A stretch of 64,000 nucleotides of DNA from Rikenellaceae bacterium (GTDB taxonomy: Bacteria > Bacteroidota > Bacteroidia > Bacteroidales > Rikenellaceae): the NCBI GenBank assembly GCA_009783565.1, contig WRDF01000001.1, positions 248,001 to 312,000 of the forward strand, read 5' to 3'. The notes beneath the pieces are model-generated. The model was not told the DNA's origin. It did not search any database and worked only from the letters and a program-made list of their open reading frames with translations. Positions 35,720 to 43,403 of the stretch are shown here, in pieces. The translations under genes and the position numbers were made by a program. Within the stretch, counting starts at the first letter, position 1; every line of letters starts with the position of its first letter.

Positions 35720-37408
35720 ATGAAAACGCGAAGAAGTATATCGTTTATAGGCTTGCTTGTCGCGGCGGTTGCCGTGACAAGCAGTTGTGCGGGGCCTTAC
35801 CGCGCAAGCTCGGCGGCCGGCAACGACCTTTTCGGGGTGCATGACCGCTATGCCATTGCCGAACGCCAGAGGATCGAAGCCGAGATCGCGCGCGCCGAAG
35901 CAGAAGCACGCGCGGCGCGTATGCGGCGATTGATAGCCGAACAGGAGGCCGACAGGCTCGAATATGAAATTCACTTCCAGCAAGACCCGTTCGGTGCGGT
36001 GCTGGCCAACGACTTCGAGACAGCGTTCGAGCGCCGTCTGCGCGGCTTTAACTCGCCGACGTACAGGATGCCGTCGAGTTATTGGACATTCCGGTTCACG
36101 GACGAGTTCTGGTATGCGAGCACGTTCAGCCCGTCGTTCTATAACATAATGGTCATGGGCGATCAGGTATGGGTCGAGCCGCGCCACATCACGATGATGT
36201 TCGGAGGCTGGGGACAACCGATGGTCGTCAACAGGTTCGGGCGTGTGTGGAGTCCTTGGCAAACCCGCTTTTGGGGCTGGGATCCTTGGTGGGGCAGTAA
36301 TTGGGGCTGGCGAGGCTCGTTCGGCTGGGACCCGTGGTGGGGCAGCAGATGGGGTTGGCACAACTCGTGGAACTGGGGTTGGGGGCATCCGAGTTGGGGT
36401 TGGCACGATCCGTGGCGCAATCCATGGGGCTGGGGTCATCCGAGTTGGGGTTGGAGCGGCGGCTGGCATCGTCCTCCGGTATGGGGAGGCGGTCCGTCAT
36501 GGAGACCTGCACCGCGTCCCGGTCCATCCATTTCGGGGTCAGGGCAACGAACGAGTTCGGCCCGCACAAGTGGCATAGGCTCGGCACGCACAGGCAGCAG
36601 CACGGGTTCGGCACGCACGACCGGCGTAGGCACGGGCAGTTCGCGTACGGGCGGTGTTGGCACGGCAACAGGAACGGGTAGTTCACGCACGGGCGGTGTG
36701 GGAACGGCAACGGGCACGGGTACTTCACGTACAGGCGGAGTCGGGACGGCGACCGGAACGGGTACTTCGCGCACAGGTAGCGTGGGAACAGGCACATCGA
36801 CAGGAACGGGCACTTCGCGTACGGGCAGTGTAGGAACAACCGACACGGGTACTTCGCGCACGGGCGGAGCAGGCATATCGACCGGCACAAGTACAGGCAC
36901 TTCGCGTACAGGCAGCGTGGGAACGGGAACATCGACCGGAACGGGTACTACGCGTACCGGTGGGGTTGGTACATCGACCGGAACGGGCACTACGCGTACG
37001 GGCACTCCTTCCGCTTCGGCAGTCAGACCGGGCGCGGGCACTCCCGTCAGCAACGCATTACAGCAGGTGCGTCAGCAGAGCAATTCGGGTACGGCCGGCA
37101 ACGCGACACAATCTCGCGGGACGGCAACGACAAGCGCCAACCCGCCGCAACAACAACGCTCGACCGCTAACGTTGGATCGTCGGGCGGCAGTTCGTCGAC
37201 AACACAACGCTCATCCGGCACAAGCAGCAATACCTCTTCGAGCAGTTCGTCATCGTCGCGCAGCAGCGACAGTTCCGGCAGTTCGTCGTCGAGCAGCTCA
37301 TCCCGTTCAAGCAGCGTAGGCAGTAGCTCTTCGAGCAGTTCTTCGAGCGGCAGCGGCAGTTCAGGCTCAGGAAGCTCAGGTTCGTCAGGTTCGGGACGTT
37401 CGCGATAA
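35720..37408 (+). CDS. Low-complexity lipoprotein: Trp-Gly repeats, GTSRTGGVGT repeats, Ser-rich tail
   Basis: This 562-residue protein has lipoprotein signal MKTRRSISFIGLLVAAVAVTSSC (Cys23). An Ala/Glu/Arg-rich helix follows at about 45-85 (likely coiled coil). A conserved-looking globular part is at about 85-180. A Trp/Gly-rich block at about 185-265 has paired copies of WGWDPWWGS and WGWGHPSWGW. About nine degenerate 14-residue repeats of the GTGTSRTGGVGTAT type follow, from about residue 295 to 430. A Gln/Asn stretch and a Ser tail with single Gly and Arg residues end in SGSGRSR. It is probably anchored in the outer membrane with a flexible extension. Similar lipoproteins occur in Bacteroides, but no function is known to me. 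The repeats (about 36600-37010) are prone to length change. Confidence 0.75.
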   Translation: MKTRRSISFIGLLVAAVAVTSSCAGPYRASSAAGNDLFGVHDRYAIAERQRIEAEIARAEAEARAARMRRLIAEQEADRLEYEIHFQQDPFGAVLANDFETAFERRLRGFNSPTYRMPSSYWTFRFTDEFWYASTFSPSFYNIMVMGDQVWVEPRHITMMFGGWGQPMVVNRFGRVWSPWQTRFWGWDPWWGSNWGWRGSFGWDPWWGSRWGWHNSWNWGWGHPSWGWHDPWRNPWGWGHPSWGWSGGWHRPPVWGGGPSWRPAPRPGPSISGSGQRTSSARTSGIGSARTGSSTGSARTTGVGTGSSRTGGVGTATGTGSSRTGGVGTATGTGTSRTGGVGTATGTGTSRTGSVGTGTSTGTGTSRTGSVGTTDTGTSRTGGAGISTGTSTGTSRTGSVGTGTSTGTGTTRTGGVGTSTGTGTTRTGTPSASAVRPGAGTPVSNALQQVRQQSNSGTAGNATQSRGTATTSANPPQQQRSTANVGSSGGSSSTTQRSSGTSSNTSSSSSSSSRSSDSSGSSSSSSSSRSSSVGSSSSSSSSSGSGSSGSGSSGSSGSGRSR

Positions 37409-37419
37409 TAACTATACAT

Positions 37420-37469
37420 TATCCCTTGCCGCTGTCATGCGTCCAAACGTACGATAGCGGTAAGGGATA
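37420..37469 (+). terminator. Hairpin after the low-complexity lipoprotein gene
   Basis: The 14-bp stem TATCCCTTGCCGCT/AGCGGTAAGGGATA (one G-T pair) lies between the lipoprotein stop and the porin start. It lacks a T tract, so it may be an attenuator or processing hairpin within a two-gene unit. Confidence 0.5.
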
Positions 37470-37498
37470 ACGATCATAAAATAAAAACACCCTGAATT

Positions 37499-39154
37499 AT
37501 GAAAATAAAACGTACTCTGCTATCGCTCATGCTATTGTCCATGACGCCGGCAGTATTTGCGCAGGAGAATAATGTTCCGTACGGCTACATTGTTCGCCAG
37601 ATAGAGTTCAAAATCACTGATATGTACAAATACGGGAGGTTCGACGGCGGCATGGGCACGGCGCGCTCGGCGGCGATGGCGGGAGCGTTCACCTCGCTCG
37701 GAGCCGACCTCTCGTCGATGAGCATCAACCCTGCGGGGTTGGGTATGTACCGCAGTTCGGAGTTCGGCGTCACGGCATCACTATTGCAAACCGGCGTGGA
37801 AAATACGCTGCCGGGGTTTCCGGTGGGTTCGGAAACGATGACGAGCAGTAACCGCACGAGCGTAGGATTGAACAATATGGGCTTCGCGTTCAACATTATC
37901 GAAGGAACGGGGGTGCTCACCAGCTTTACGATGGGGTTCGGCTACAACAAGCTGGCCGATTATAACTACCGCAGCCGCGTGGCGCTCAACGGTTCGAACA
38001 ATACGATCCTCGACATGTTCGCCCAATCGGTGATGGACTTTACGGCAGACGTGGGACATGACGGGCTTACCGGCAACAATCCCTGGCGGCATCCGGACAA
38101 CGGCGGAGCGTTTTTCTATGAATGGGGCGCAATACTTGCATACAATACAAATCTCATAGAGCGTGTTGGTGCGACGGACGACTACCGGGTCATACCGGAA
38201 CTCGACCAATCAGGCATGGGCATCTCTCAGTATGCCAACACCGGCTCGCGCGGCAGCGCCGGCGAATACACCTTCGCGGGCGGGTGGAACTTTATGAACC
38301 AATTCTATCTGGGTTTCAGCCTCGGCATCGTCAATTCGCTTCATGTCAGAGACGTAAGCTACCAGGACAGATATACCAATACTGCCCAGATACGCGGTAT
38401 GGTCTATGACCAGCGGCTGAGAACGAATGCCGACGGCTATAATTTCAAGCTGGGCATGGTGATACGTCCGGTACAGGAATTACGCATCGGACTTGCGGTG
38501 CACAGCCCGACGATGATGACCGTGCGCACACGATACTCCTCGATAATGCGGAGCACGAGCGCCACCGGTGCGGCTTTAAGCACTGCGCGATCGCCAGACC
38601 GCGAGTTCGAAGAGCGATTTATCACGCCCACGCGGTTGCTGGCGGGAGCGTCATACATTATTGCAGACCGCGCGGTCTTGGCTGTCGACTATGAACGTAC
38701 GTGGTATAACGGCATGAGAGTTTTCGGGCCGCTCTACGATAGAGCCGACGAAGACTTTTACAGAGAAGACGTGCGCGAGAACCTGCGACCGGCGAACACC
38801 GTGCGCGCAGGACTCGAAGTGATGGCCGTGGAAGGCATTATGCTGCGCGCCGGAGCATCTTACGTGCGCGAGGGTCTGAGGGATGAGTTTTTTTGGAGCC
38901 GGGACAGACCGGGTATGCGCCTGTTCGACATGCCGACCGAGCGAACTACGCTCACAGTTTCGGCGGGTTTGGGCTACCGCATATCGCGCGCCTCGTCGTT
39001 AGACCTGACCTACGTATTCGGCAAGACAGATTTTACGGTATACGACCTTTATTATTATCATGACGGCTTCACCGATACAACGTTTTACGTCGGTCATCTC
39101 GACCGTATGCGCCAACGCCACAATATAATGCTGGCGTATAATTACAGGTTCTAA
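37499..39154 (+). CDS. OmpP1/FadL-family outer membrane protein
   Basis: This 551-residue protein has signal peptide MKIKRTLLSLMLLSMTPAVFAQ. The N-terminal region carries the OmpP1/FadL-like pattern (GTARSAAMAGAFTSLGADLSSMSINPAGLGMYRSSEFGVTAS). The rest is a beta-barrel with alternating strands, LRIGLAVHSPTMMTVRTRYSS, LLAGASYIIADRAVLAVDYERTWYNGM, and a terminal aromatic strand RQRHNIMLAYNYRF. FadL proteins let hydrophobic molecules cross the outer membrane; the substrate here is not known. It lies 90 nt after the repeat lipoprotein on the same strand and is followed by a perfect repeat hairpin. Confidence 0.85.
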   Translation: MKIKRTLLSLMLLSMTPAVFAQENNVPYGYIVRQIEFKITDMYKYGRFDGGMGTARSAAMAGAFTSLGADLSSMSINPAGLGMYRSSEFGVTASLLQTGVENTLPGFPVGSETMTSSNRTSVGLNNMGFAFNIIEGTGVLTSFTMGFGYNKLADYNYRSRVALNGSNNTILDMFAQSVMDFTADVGHDGLTGNNPWRHPDNGGAFFYEWGAILAYNTNLIERVGATDDYRVIPELDQSGMGISQYANTGSRGSAGEYTFAGGWNFMNQFYLGFSLGIVNSLHVRDVSYQDRYTNTAQIRGMVYDQRLRTNADGYNFKLGMVIRPVQELRIGLAVHSPTMMTVRTRYSSIMRSTSATGAALSTARSPDREFEERFITPTRLLAGASYIIADRAVLAVDYERTWYNGMRVFGPLYDRADEDFYREDVRENLRPANTVRAGLEVMAVEGIMLRAGASYVREGLRDEFFWSRDRPGMRLFDMPTERTTLTVSAGLGYRISRASSLDLTYVFGKTDFTVYDLYYYHDGFTDTTFYVGHLDRMRQRHNIMLAYNYRF

Positions 39155-39162
39155 GGATACGC

Positions 39163-39246
39163 GCACGTCATTGCGAGCCTAAAAGGCGAAGCAATCCAGA
39201 AGAAAACCACTGGATTGCTTCGCCTTTTAGGCTCGCAATGACGTGC
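39163..39246. repeat. GTCATTGCGAG-type palindromic repeat, copy 5 (perfect 37-bp hairpin)
   Basis: Arms 39163-39199 and 39210-39246 are perfectly complementary over 37 bp with a 10-nt loop. It is the most intact copy in the window and defines the family's full arm: outer GCACGTCATTGCGAGCC, middle TAAAAGGC, inner GAAGCAATCCAG. Confidence 0.95.
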
Positions 39247-39271
39247 ATATGTAATTTTCCTTCGCGATAAT

Positions 39272-39302
39272 TTTGCGGTGCGGAAAATTTCACTTACCTT
39301 TG
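39272..39302 (+). promoter_or_regulatory. Promoter of initiator tRNA gene
   Basis: TTTG at 39272-39275, exactly 19 nt, then TACCTTTG at 39295-39302, ending 11 nt before the tRNA. This is a textbook Bacteroidota promoter. Confidence 0.8.
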
Positions 39303-39313
39303 CCGCACAATAT

Positions 39314-39386
<73 letters not shown>

Positions 39387-39388
39387 CT

Positions 39389-39422
39389 AATCGAGGCCGA
39401 ATCAAATGATTCGGCCTCGATT
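39389..39422 (+). terminator. Terminator after tRNA-fMet
   Basis: A 16-bp stem AATCGAGGCCGAATCA/TGATTCGGCCTCGATT runs into TTTCG. It probably also ends the convergent tcdA transcript. Confidence 0.85.
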
Positions 39423-39441
39423 TCGTTTGATATACAGACAT

Positions 39442-40173
39442 TTACAGCTCCCCGATCAGCCCTCTTACCACTACCGATGCACAGGCGCAACCGAACACCG
39501 CCGGCATGTAAGAAATCGTACCGACATTTGATTTTTTGTTCGTCTCTTCGCTCAGGATCATTGCACCGTCGCGCACCGGTTCGGGCGAAAATACGGCATG
39601 AAATCCCGTGCGAATGCCTATCCGATGCAGCCGTTTACGAAGCATGTGGGCCAGTGGACAATGGTGCGTGCGTGCGATGTCGCATATCTCGACAAGCGCA
39701 GGGTCGGTCTTCGCGCCCGCGCCCATGCTACTGACCAGCGGCAACCCGCGATCCAGCGCGCCTTTTATCAGCGCGACTTTCGGCGAGAGAGTGTCTATGG
39801 CATCGACAACGTAATCGAACCGCGCGCTGTCGAGCAGCAGGTCGGTTTCCTCATCGCGGATGTAGCGCGTCACTGCCATAAGTTCCAATTCGGAATTTAT
39901 ATCGCGCAGCCGTTCGGCCAATACCTCCGATTTTTCGCGCCCGACGGTCGAATGCAGCGCCACTAATTGGCGATTGATATTAGACGGCGAGACGCGGTCG
40001 GAATCGGCTATGGTCAGCCTCCCCACTCCCGCCCGACATATCATCTCGGCGGCATACGCCCCCACCCCGCCCAGCCCCACGACCAGAACATGTGCGGCAC
40101 GCAAGCGCGCAAGTTTTTCATCGCCGAAGAGTAACTCCGTGCGTTCGAGCCATGCGGGTGTTCCTTTATTCAT
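39442..40173 (-). CDS. tcdA: tRNA threonylcarbamoyladenosine dehydratase (E1-like, ThiF/MoeB fold)
   Basis: This 243-residue protein opens ERTELLFGDEKLARLRAAHVLVVGLGGVGAYAAEMICRAG, with the nucleotide loop GLGGVG, followed by DSDRVSPSNINRQL, VVDAIDTLSPKVALI and SSMGAGAKTDPALVEI. These match TcdA/CsdL, which cyclises t6A to ct6A at position 37 of tRNAs with ATP. The late CxC-like CAC in PAVFGCACASVVV is usual. Other E1-like enzymes (ThiF, MoeB) differ in carrying zinc CxxC pairs, which are absent here. It lies 11 nt downstream of the tatD-like gene. Confidence 0.92.
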   Translation of the reverse strand: MNKGTPAWLERTELLFGDEKLARLRAAHVLVVGLGGVGAYAAEMICRAGVGRLTIADSDRVSPSNINRQLVALHSTVGREKSEVLAERLRDINSELELMAVTRYIRDEETDLLLDSARFDYVVDAIDTLSPKVALIKGALDRGLPLVSSMGAGAKTDPALVEICDIARTHHCPLAHMLRKRLHRIGIRTGFHAVFSPEPVRDGAMILSEETNKKSNVGTISYMPAVFGCACASVVVRGLIGEL

Positions 40174-40183
40174 TTTTTAATCG

Positions 40184-40828
40184 TTAATTTATTTTGTCAT
40201 TCCGAACGTGCATAGTACGGGATGACAATCTCGCGCCAAACAATTTTTCATAACTCCTCTCGATCGCCCCGATCAGCGCATCGAGCGGCATATCTTTTAT
40301 ATCTGCGATCTGACAGTATATGTCGGAAATTGGCGTCGGATCGTCGTCAGTCTCGGCAAAGAGGCGGTCGGGCGGCGTGAGACGCAGCGACTGCACGGTT
40401 TTCGGCGAGTGCAGCGACCGCACGCCGAACGAGAGGTAATATCCGTCGCGAGTGAGCAGCGCAGCAGTCTGCCGAGGGCTGCCGATATAGCCGTGAAAAA
40501 TAACCGCAGCAAGCGTATATTCGCTCAGTATCGGGAGCATATCGCCCCATGCGCGCGCACAATGTATGACCACCGGCAGTGCGCGCCGCCCGGCCACAGC
40601 AAGCTGTGCGCGCAACACGGTTTGCTGGCGTGTGCGGTCTGCCATATCGCGGGCACGTGCGTAATCAAGCCCCACTTCTCCGATCGCGGCGACAGGCGCA
40701 TGGGAGAGATATTCCAATTCCTTCGCCAAATCGACGTCCGCCGCATCCCAGGGGTGCACACCCGCACTCGGAGGCGAAATCGTGCCGTCGTGGTAGATTT
40801 TATGTGTATGGATGTCTATGAACTGCAA
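40184..40828 (-). CDS. TatD-family metal-dependent hydrolase (short form, probable TTG start)
   Basis: The TIM-barrel hydrolase motifs of TatD DNases are all present: FIDIHTHK (metal HxH), GVHPWDA, AAIGEVGLDY (metal Glu), VVIHCARA (His), VIFHGYIGS (His) and RLFAETDDDP (Asp). No ATG exists between the barrel start and codons antisense to hydE. The TTG at 40828 gives MQFIDIHTHK, matching the family's MFIDTHTHL opening, so it is the likely start (214 residues). The last residues, SSRTMHVRNDKIN, are encoded by a palindromic repeat at 40194-40228. Short TatD proteins of this kind are usual in Bacteroidota. Confidence 0.82.
   Translation of the reverse strand: MQFIDIHTHKIYHDGTISPPSAGVHPWDAADVDLAKELEYLSHAPVAAIGEVGLDYARARDMADRTRQQTVLRAQLAVAGRRALPVVIHCARAWGDMLPILSEYTLAAVIFHGYIGSPRQTAALLTRDGYYLSFGVRSLHSPKTVQSLRLTPPDRLFAETDDDPTPISDIYCQIADIKDMPLDALIGAIERSYEKLFGARLSSRTMHVRNDKIN
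40194..40228. repeat. GTCATTCCG-type hairpin inside the 3' end of the tatD-like gene
   Basis: An 11-bp stem TTGTCATTCCG/CGGGATGACAA (one G-T pair) lies within the last codons of the gene. It is related to the hairpin at 48087-48125. It could end transcription, and it adds about nine residues to the protein. Confidence 0.6.
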
Positions 40829-40835
40829 AATTATA

Positions 40836-40869
40836 TAACTTTGAAGTTTGTTTACATGATCCAAAGATA
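40836..40869. promoter_or_regulatory. Divergent -7 boxes (hydE / tatD-like)
   Basis: Plus strand TAACTTTG at 40836-40843 lies 40 nt before hydE. Minus strand TATCTTTG at 40862-40869 lies 33 nt before the proposed TTG start. The -33 elements are weak. The minus-strand box supports a start below 40862. Confidence 0.45.
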
Positions 40870-40883
40870 GAAATATTCGGTGA

Positions 40884-41885
40884 ATGAACCTTTCGCGAGA
40901 CGAAATAATCGACCTTTTAAACAGTGAAGGCGAAGCTGCGGCACGGCTCTTCGAACGCGCGGCAGCGGTGCGCGACAAGACGATCGGCAACGGTATTTAT
41001 CTGCGCGGCCTTATCGAATATTCGAACCTATGCGTCAAGAATTGCCTCTATTGCGGCATCCGCCGCGACGCGGAGTGCGAACGATATACGCTCACGCGCG
41101 GGCAGGTTCTGGCGGCAGCCGAACATGCGTGGCGCGAACGGTTCGGGTCGGTCGTACTGCAAGGCGGCGAAAACCGCTTGTCAGCGTATATCGCTGACAT
41201 AGAGCGGCTTGTGAAAGACATAAAAACTCTGTCGCGTGGCGAGCTTGGCATTACGCTTTCGCTCGGCGAACAGAGCTTAGACACCTATCGGCGATGGTTC
41301 GCGGCCGGTGCGCATCGTTATCTGCTGCGCATCGAGACGTCGAACCGCGCACTCTTCGAGCGGATTCATCCGGCGGAAGACGGGGAGTTTGATACGAGAT
41401 TGCAGGCATTGCACGACCTGCGTGCGGCGGGCTATCAGGTCGGCACGGGCGTGATGATCGGGCTGCCCGGCCAGACCGTCGAAGACCTGGCCGACGACCT
41501 GCTTTTTATGCGCGCGCTCGATATCGACATGTGCGGCATGGGGCCGTATATCCCAAGCGCGGGAACGCCGCTCGCCGCGCAGGCTGTGTGGCCGGCCGAG
41601 CGGCGCATGAACCTGACGCTCAACATGATAGCGGTGTTACGGCTGTTGATGCCCGATATAAATATTGCGGCGACTACGGCGTTGCAGGCGATAGTTCCCG
41701 ACGGGCGATTGCGCGCTGTGGCGGCGGGGGCGAATGTCATTATGCCCAACCTCACGCCCGATGCGCTGAGGAAGAATTATTCGCTGTATGACAATAAGCC
41801 GCTGTCTTTCGACACAAAGATCTTGGAGGCTAACATCCGCTACGGGGAATGGGGAGATTCGAAACACTTTTTCAAAAATGACTAA
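40884..41885 (+). CDS. hydE: [FeFe]-hydrogenase maturation radical-SAM protein HydE
   Basis: This 333-residue radical-SAM enzyme has the cluster motif CVKNCLYC (Cys50/54/57), followed by GIRRDAECERYTL and VVLQGGE. A typical HydE late part reads GTGVMIGLPGQTVEDLADDLLFM, DIDMCGMGPYIPSAGTPLA and the terminal PNLTPDALRKNYSLYDNKP. HydE, HydF and HydG build the H-cluster of [FeFe] hydrogenase; HydE helps form the dithiolate bridge. No hydrogenase, hydF or hydG lies in the window. Its last codons overlap the start of nqrA by 8 nt, so it may be co-transcribed with the NQR operon. Confidence 0.88.
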   Translation: MNLSRDEIIDLLNSEGEAAARLFERAAAVRDKTIGNGIYLRGLIEYSNLCVKNCLYCGIRRDAECERYTLTRGQVLAAAEHAWRERFGSVVLQGGENRLSAYIADIERLVKDIKTLSRGELGITLSLGEQSLDTYRRWFAAGAHRYLLRIETSNRALFERIHPAEDGEFDTRLQALHDLRAAGYQVGTGVMIGLPGQTVEDLADDLLFMRALDIDMCGMGPYIPSAGTPLAAQAVWPAERRMNLTLNMIAVLRLLMPDINIAATTALQAIVPDGRLRAVAAGANVIMPNLTPDALRKNYSLYDNKPLSFDTKILEANIRYGEWGDSKHFFKND

Positions 41886-43242
41886 GACAATAAAACTGCG
41901 CAAAGGGCTGGATATCAAGCTGAAAGGAGAGGCGGAGAAGTATATAACGCGTCTGCCGCGCTCTACGGTTTACGGCATTGCGCCCGCGGGTTTTCCGGGT
42001 ATTTCGCCGAAACTGCTTGTGCAGGCGGGCGAAAATGTCGAGGCGGGAACGCCGCTGTTTTTCGATAAGCGTCGGCCTGAGATCGTCGTCACATCGCCCG
42101 TGAGCGGGGTTGTGGAAGCGGTGGAGAGAGGCGACAAGCGTGCGGTGCTGAACGTCGTGGTGCGCGCCGACGAGGTGCAACGCCACCGCAAGTTCGACAT
42201 TCCTGCACGCCTCACGCGCGAGGCGACGATAGAACTACTGCTGGCAAGCGGCCTGTGGCCGTGCATTATCCAGCGTCCGTACGGAATTGTCGCCACACCT
42301 GCCGACATGCCGAAAGCCGTTTTCGTTTCGGGATTCGATTCTGCGCCGCTCGCACCCGACCTGAATTTCGCGCTCGAAGCAGAATTCGTGAACCTGAAAC
42401 GGGGATTCGAAGTTCTTCGCACTCTCGCGGCGGGACGACCGGTACATCTGAGCCTTAGCGCAACGTCGGAGGGCGTTCTCGACGCTGTGGGCGACGAGGA
42501 AGGCATCGTAAAACATACGTTCGCGGGGCCGCATCCGGCAGGCAACGTTGGAGTACAGATAAGTCACATCGACCCCGTGAATAAAGGTGACCGTGTATGG
42601 ACAGCCGACTTGTGGAATGTCGCGCTCATCGGTCGGTTTTTCAACACGGGGCGGCTCGATATGACCAAAATCTACGCCGTTGCAGGGTCGGGCGTAGGGC
42701 GCACGGGATACGTCGAAGCGTCGGTCGGAACGCCCATTGCCGACCTTGTACGTGCCACAGGTTCGCGCGCGGCAGGGGATGAGCGACTGCGTTTCATAAG
42801 CGGTAACGCACTGAGCGGCAGGCGCGTAGGCGAAGACGGATACATCGGGTTCTACGCCAATATGCTCACCGTGCTGCCCGAAGGCGACCGCTATGAGCTG
42901 TTGGGCTGGGCGCGGCCGGGCCTCAACAAATTCTCGGTCTCGCGCACATATCTCTCGTGGCTGCGGCCGGGCAAAAAGTACGTAATCGACACAAATCTAC
43001 GCGGCGGCCAGCGTCCGTTCATCGTCACGGGGCTGTTCGAGCGTTACATGCCGATGGACATCTACCCGATGCAACTGCTCAAAGCTATTTTGGCGCAGGA
43101 CATAGATAAGATGGAAGCGCTGGGCATTTACGAGGTCTTGCCGGAGGACTTGGCCCTGTGCGAATTTGCCGACCCGTCTAAGAATGACATACAGCAGATC
43201 GTGCAGGACGGCATCGATTTGATGGTCAAGGAAGTAGGGTGA
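41878..43242 (+). CDS. nqrA: Na+-translocating NADH:quinone reductase subunit A
   Basis: This 454-residue peripheral subunit opens MTKTIKLRKGLDIKLKGEAEKY. The NqrA biotin-lipoyl-like N-terminal part reads VQAGENVEAGTPLFFDKRRPEIVVTSPVSGVVEAVERGDKRAV, followed by GLWPCIIQRPYGIVA, with a Rossmann-like middle domain and PMDIYPMQLLKAILAQDIDKMEALGIYEV near the end. The complex oxidises NADH, reduces quinone and pumps sodium. The start at 41878 overlaps the hydE stop by 8 nt. It is separated from nqrB by 161 nt of repeat sequence. Confidence 0.96.
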   Translation: MTKTIKLRKGLDIKLKGEAEKYITRLPRSTVYGIAPAGFPGISPKLLVQAGENVEAGTPLFFDKRRPEIVVTSPVSGVVEAVERGDKRAVLNVVVRADEVQRHRKFDIPARLTREATIELLLASGLWPCIIQRPYGIVATPADMPKAVFVSGFDSAPLAPDLNFALEAEFVNLKRGFEVLRTLAAGRPVHLSLSATSEGVLDAVGDEEGIVKHTFAGPHPAGNVGVQISHIDPVNKGDRVWTADLWNVALIGRFFNTGRLDMTKIYAVAGSGVGRTGYVEASVGTPIADLVRATGSRAAGDERLRFISGNALSGRRVGEDGYIGFYANMLTVLPEGDRYELLGWARPGLNKFSVSRTYLSWLRPGKKYVIDTNLRGGQRPFIVTGLFERYMPMDIYPMQLLKAILAQDIDKMEALGIYEVLPEDLALCEFADPSKNDIQQIVQDGIDLMVKEVG

Positions 43243-43253
43243 CACACACGCGC

Positions 43254-43335
43254 GTAATTGCGAGGGTCGGGAAGCCCGAAGCAATCCAGAAAGACAACAA
43301 ACTGGATTGCTTCGCCTTTCAGGCTCACAATGACG
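43254..43335. repeat. GTCATTGCGAG-type palindromic repeat, copy 6, inside the nqr operon
   Basis: The outer arms are worn (GTAATTGCGAGG / GCTCACAATGAC) while the inner arms CGAAGCAATCCAG and CTGGATTGCTTCG are intact. A second short fragment follows at about 43343-43371 (ATTGCGGGTCAAGCCCGCAATGAC). It lies between nqrA and nqrB. Confidence 0.85.
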
Positions 43336-43403
43336 AACAACATGAGATTGCGGGTCAAGCCCGCAATGACAAATAATTAAAATACACGCTATTATTATAT
43401 ATA

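Noticed and set aside
36228-37053. Minus-strand frames opposite the repeat lipoprotein (Cys/Pro-rich and Val-Pro-repeat proteins)
   Set aside because: They only mirror the DNA repeats of the plus-strand gene, which has a signal peptide and lipobox; no start signals support the mirror frames.
39163-39246. Possible CRISPR repeat unit
   Set aside because: Copies are far apart, palindromic over their full length and lack spacers of constant size; no cas genes are present.
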